Part shown: positions 5,213-6,662 of the stretch, piece after piece | How positions within the stretch are numbered: position 1 is the stretch's first letter | Layout: every line of letters starts with the position of its first letter | From: an uncultured Methanobrevibacter sp. | GTDB taxonomy: Archaea > Methanobacteriota > Methanobacteria > Methanobacteriales > Methanobacteriaceae | Direction: 5' to 3' | Length of the DNA: 6,662 bases | Assembly: GCA_946611495.1 (NCBI GenBank) | Contig: CAMODR010000066.1 | Span: 1 to 6,662, forward strand | Translations under genes and position numbers: made by a program | Notes under the pieces: model-generated | Seen by the model: only the letters and a program-made list of their open reading frames with translations | What the model was told of the DNA's origin: nothing | Database searches by the model: none

Positions 5213-6493
5213 TTATTCATTCTTATCTAATCTCACTTTAACTGAGTTTGCATGAGCATAAAAGCCTTCGTATTCAGCTATTGGAAGGATTGTTTTAGAA
5301 AGTTCTGCAATTCCCTCTTTTGTAAGGGTTTGAACAGTAGGTTTCTTAAGGAATGCTTCAGTTGAAAGACCAGAATACATCTTAGCTCCACCACTAGTTG
5401 GCAAAACGTGATTTGTTCCAGAGCCATAATCTCCTGCAGCCACTGGAGAGTATTTTCCTAAAAATATGGATCCTGCATTTTTAATCCTATCAAGAACTGC
5501 TTTATCGTCTTCAGTTGATATGATCAAGTGTTCAGGAGCATACTTATTTGTAAATTCAATAGCTTCATCCATATCATTACAAAGTATGATATGACCGTGC
5601 TTTTCCAGTGATTCCTCAATGATTTCTCTTCTTACAGCCTCTTTAGCGAATTTTTCTATAAGCTCATTTGATGCTTCAGCTATCTCTTTATCGTCAGTGA
5701 CTAAAAAGCATGAAGCTTCAGGATCATGCTCTGCTTGAGATAAGAAGTCATGAGCAAGATATTCTGGAATGGCAGTTTTGTCTGCAAGGACTAAAACTTC
5801 AGATGGTCCTGCTGGGAATTCTATATCCACATCACCATATACAAGCTTTTTAGCTCCAGTCACGAAAACATTTCCAGGGCCTACAATTTTTTCAACCTTT
5901 TCTATAGATTCGGTTCCATAGGCCATTCCCGCTATGGCTTGAGCTCCACCGCATTTGTAGATTTCATCAGCCCCAGCCAAATCAGCAGCCACTAAGATTG
6001 CATCTAATATTTTACCGTCTTCACCTGGAGGAGTGCAGCATATGATTCTTTCCACTCCTGCGATTTTAGCAGGAATCACTTCCATAAGAATTGATGAAGG
6101 GTAAGCAGCTCTTCCTCCTGGAATGTAACATCCTACACTGTTGATTGGTCTAATTATCTGTCCAGCAGTGATTCCAGGCTTTACTTCCATAGACCATTCC
6201 TTTGGAATTTGAGCCTTATGGAATTTTCTTATGTTTTCAGATGCAGACTTAAGGGCATCTATAAGAGCAGTATCTAAATTTTCATAAGCATTTTTGATTT
6301 CTTCTTCGGAAACTTGAAGATTCTCTAATTCACATTTATCAAACTTTGCAGTATATCTTTTAATTGCCTCATCCTTATTCTCTTTAACATCACTTAGGAT
6401 GTCTTGAACTATGCTAAGGATTTGGTTAATGTCTGCCTGTGACCTTTTGATTAAATCATCTGCAGTTTCCTCATCATACTTTAGAATTTCCAT
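5213..6493 (-). CDS. hisD: Histidinol dehydrogenase
   Basis: HisD catalyses the last two steps of histidine synthesis, oxidising L-histidinol through histidinal to histidine with two NAD+ and a zinc ion, in the cytoplasm. Using the ATG at 6493 the protein has 426 residues, normal for the family. Signatures are [12 protein letters not shown] (123-134), GGAQAIA (182-188), [14 protein letters not shown] (202-215) and AGPSE (228-232). Expected zinc ligands are present: Q253 and H256 in [10 protein letters not shown]355 in [11 protein letters not shown], and H414 in YAHANS. The catalytic Glu-His pair is E321-H322 in YAPEHL. A TTG at 6520 would add nine residues but has no ribosome binding site, while GAGTGAT lies three bases before the ATG. 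The gene stands apart from other his genes, as is common in methanogens. Unlike its neighbours it has no T-tract terminator downstream. Confidence 0.97.
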   Translation of the reverse strand: MEILKYDEETADDLIKRSQADINQILSIVQDILSDVKENKDEAIKRYTAKFDKCELENLQVSEEEIKNAYENLDTALIDALKSASENIRKFHKAQIPKEWSMEVKPGITAGQIIRPINSVGCYIPGGRAAYPSSILMEVIPAKIAGVERIICCTPPGEDGKILDAILVAADLAGADEIYKCGGAQAIAGMAYGTESIEKVEKIVGPGNVFVTGAKKLVYGDVDIEFPAGPSEVLVLADKTAIPEYLAHDFLSQAEHDPEASCFLVTDDKEIAEASNELIEKFAKEAVRREIIEESLEKHGHIILCNDMDEAIEFTNKYAPEHLIISTEDDKAVLDRIKNAGSIFLGKYSPVAAGDYGSGTNHVLPTSGGAKMYSGLSTEAFLKKPTVQTLTKEGIAELSKTILPIAEYEGFYAHANSVKVRLDKNE

Positions 6494-6496
6494 TCT

Positions 6497-6503
6497 ATCA
6501 CTC
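6497..6503 (-). promoter_or_regulatory. Ribosome binding site that decides the hisD start
   Basis: On the minus strand, GAGTGAT (6503-6497) partly matches the archaeal GAGGTGAT site. It lies three bases before the ATG at 6493, about the same placement as GGGGTGA before the methyltransferase gene. The upstream TTG at 6520 is preceded only by A/T sequence. Confidence 0.6.
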
Positions 6504-6540
6504 TTGTAATAGTGCTTCAATAAAAATCTAATAAATTAAT

Positions 6541-6574
6541 ATGATATCATGGCTATTCAATTTTTGAATAGTCA
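6541..6574. promoter_or_regulatory. Adjoining palindromes upstream of hisD, candidate operator or leader hairpin
   Basis: ATGATATCAT (6541-6550) is a perfect ten-base palindrome. It abuts an inverted repeat with arms TGGCTATTCAA (6550-6560) and TTGAATAGTCA (6564-6574), which pair at 10 of 11 positions (the exception would be a G-U pair) around TTT. No T run follows on either strand, so it is not a terminator. It lies 48-81 bases before the hisD ATG and contains more G/C than the surrounding DNA. It could be an operator or a hairpin in the hisD leader. Confidence 0.5.
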
Positions 6575-6604
6575 CTAAATTGCACATATCTTATTTATTA
6601 TGAA

Positions 6605-6614
6605 TATTTTTATA
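6605..6614 (-). promoter_or_regulatory. Candidate TATA box of hisD
   Basis: On the minus strand, TATAAAAATA (6614-6605) is TATA-like. Transcription would then start near 6583 and the palindromes at 6541-6574 would lie in a leader of about 90 bases. A second A/T stretch at about 6523-6545 could serve instead, which would place the palindromes at the upstream edge of the promoter. The sequence alone does not decide between them. Confidence 0.25.
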
Positions 6615-6662
6615 CATTATTAAATTTAGTATTCATATTTTATATAGATATTGTTAGATTTC

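Noticed and set aside
6494..6520. TTG start at 6520 adding nine residues to HisD
   Set aside because: No ribosome binding site precedes it, and the extra residues match no HisD feature. The ATG at 6493 has GAGTGAT at suitable spacing and gives a family-typical length.

Overview
The window is AT-rich throughout, with very T/A-rich spacers. It looks like the chromosome of a methanogenic archaeon of the order Methanobacteriales, most likely Methanobrevibacter. The reasons are an archaeal-length, bacterial-insert-free AspRS carrying the non-discriminating residue pair, archaeal GGTGA-type ribosome binding sites, TATA-like boxes instead of -35/-10 promoters, and a DUF4012/LCP-like membrane protein of a type I associate with these archaea. 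The genus call is inference; no rRNA or methanogenesis gene is present.

Layout: two plus-strand genes on the left are a small class I SAM-dependent methyltransferase (70-600) and a membrane-anchored DUF4012/LCP-like protein (1035-1751). They are separated by a 434-base, T-rich, non-coding spacer that holds several dyads just upstream of the second gene. The transcripts converge at 1752-2064. On the minus strand, reading right to left, come hisD (5213-6493, histidinol dehydrogenase), aspS (3573-4895, aspartyl-tRNA synthetase) and a BaiN/HI0933-family flavoprotein (2065-3384). The five genes do not form an obvious pathway. The wide spacers and separate promoter and terminator signals suggest mostly single-gene transcripts.

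The coding content is ordinary; the less ordinary signals are in the spacers. Three gene ends (DUF4012, flavoprotein, aspS) carry bacterial-style hairpin plus T-tract terminators, and in one of them the stop codon lies inside the stem. The methyltransferase has a weaker version, and hisD has none. Instead, the hisD-aspS spacer is filled by about seven degenerate repeats of roughly 30 bp, most starting with the palindromic TATA-like element ATTTATAA(A/G). Prominent inverted repeats lie upstream of the DUF4012 gene, hisD and the flavoprotein gene and are candidate operators. AspRS carries His33 and Pro92, which predicts that it also charges tRNA(Asn) and depends on an amidotransferase encoded elsewhere.

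I see no mobile element, CRISPR array, tRNA or rRNA, and no convincing new multi-gene system.
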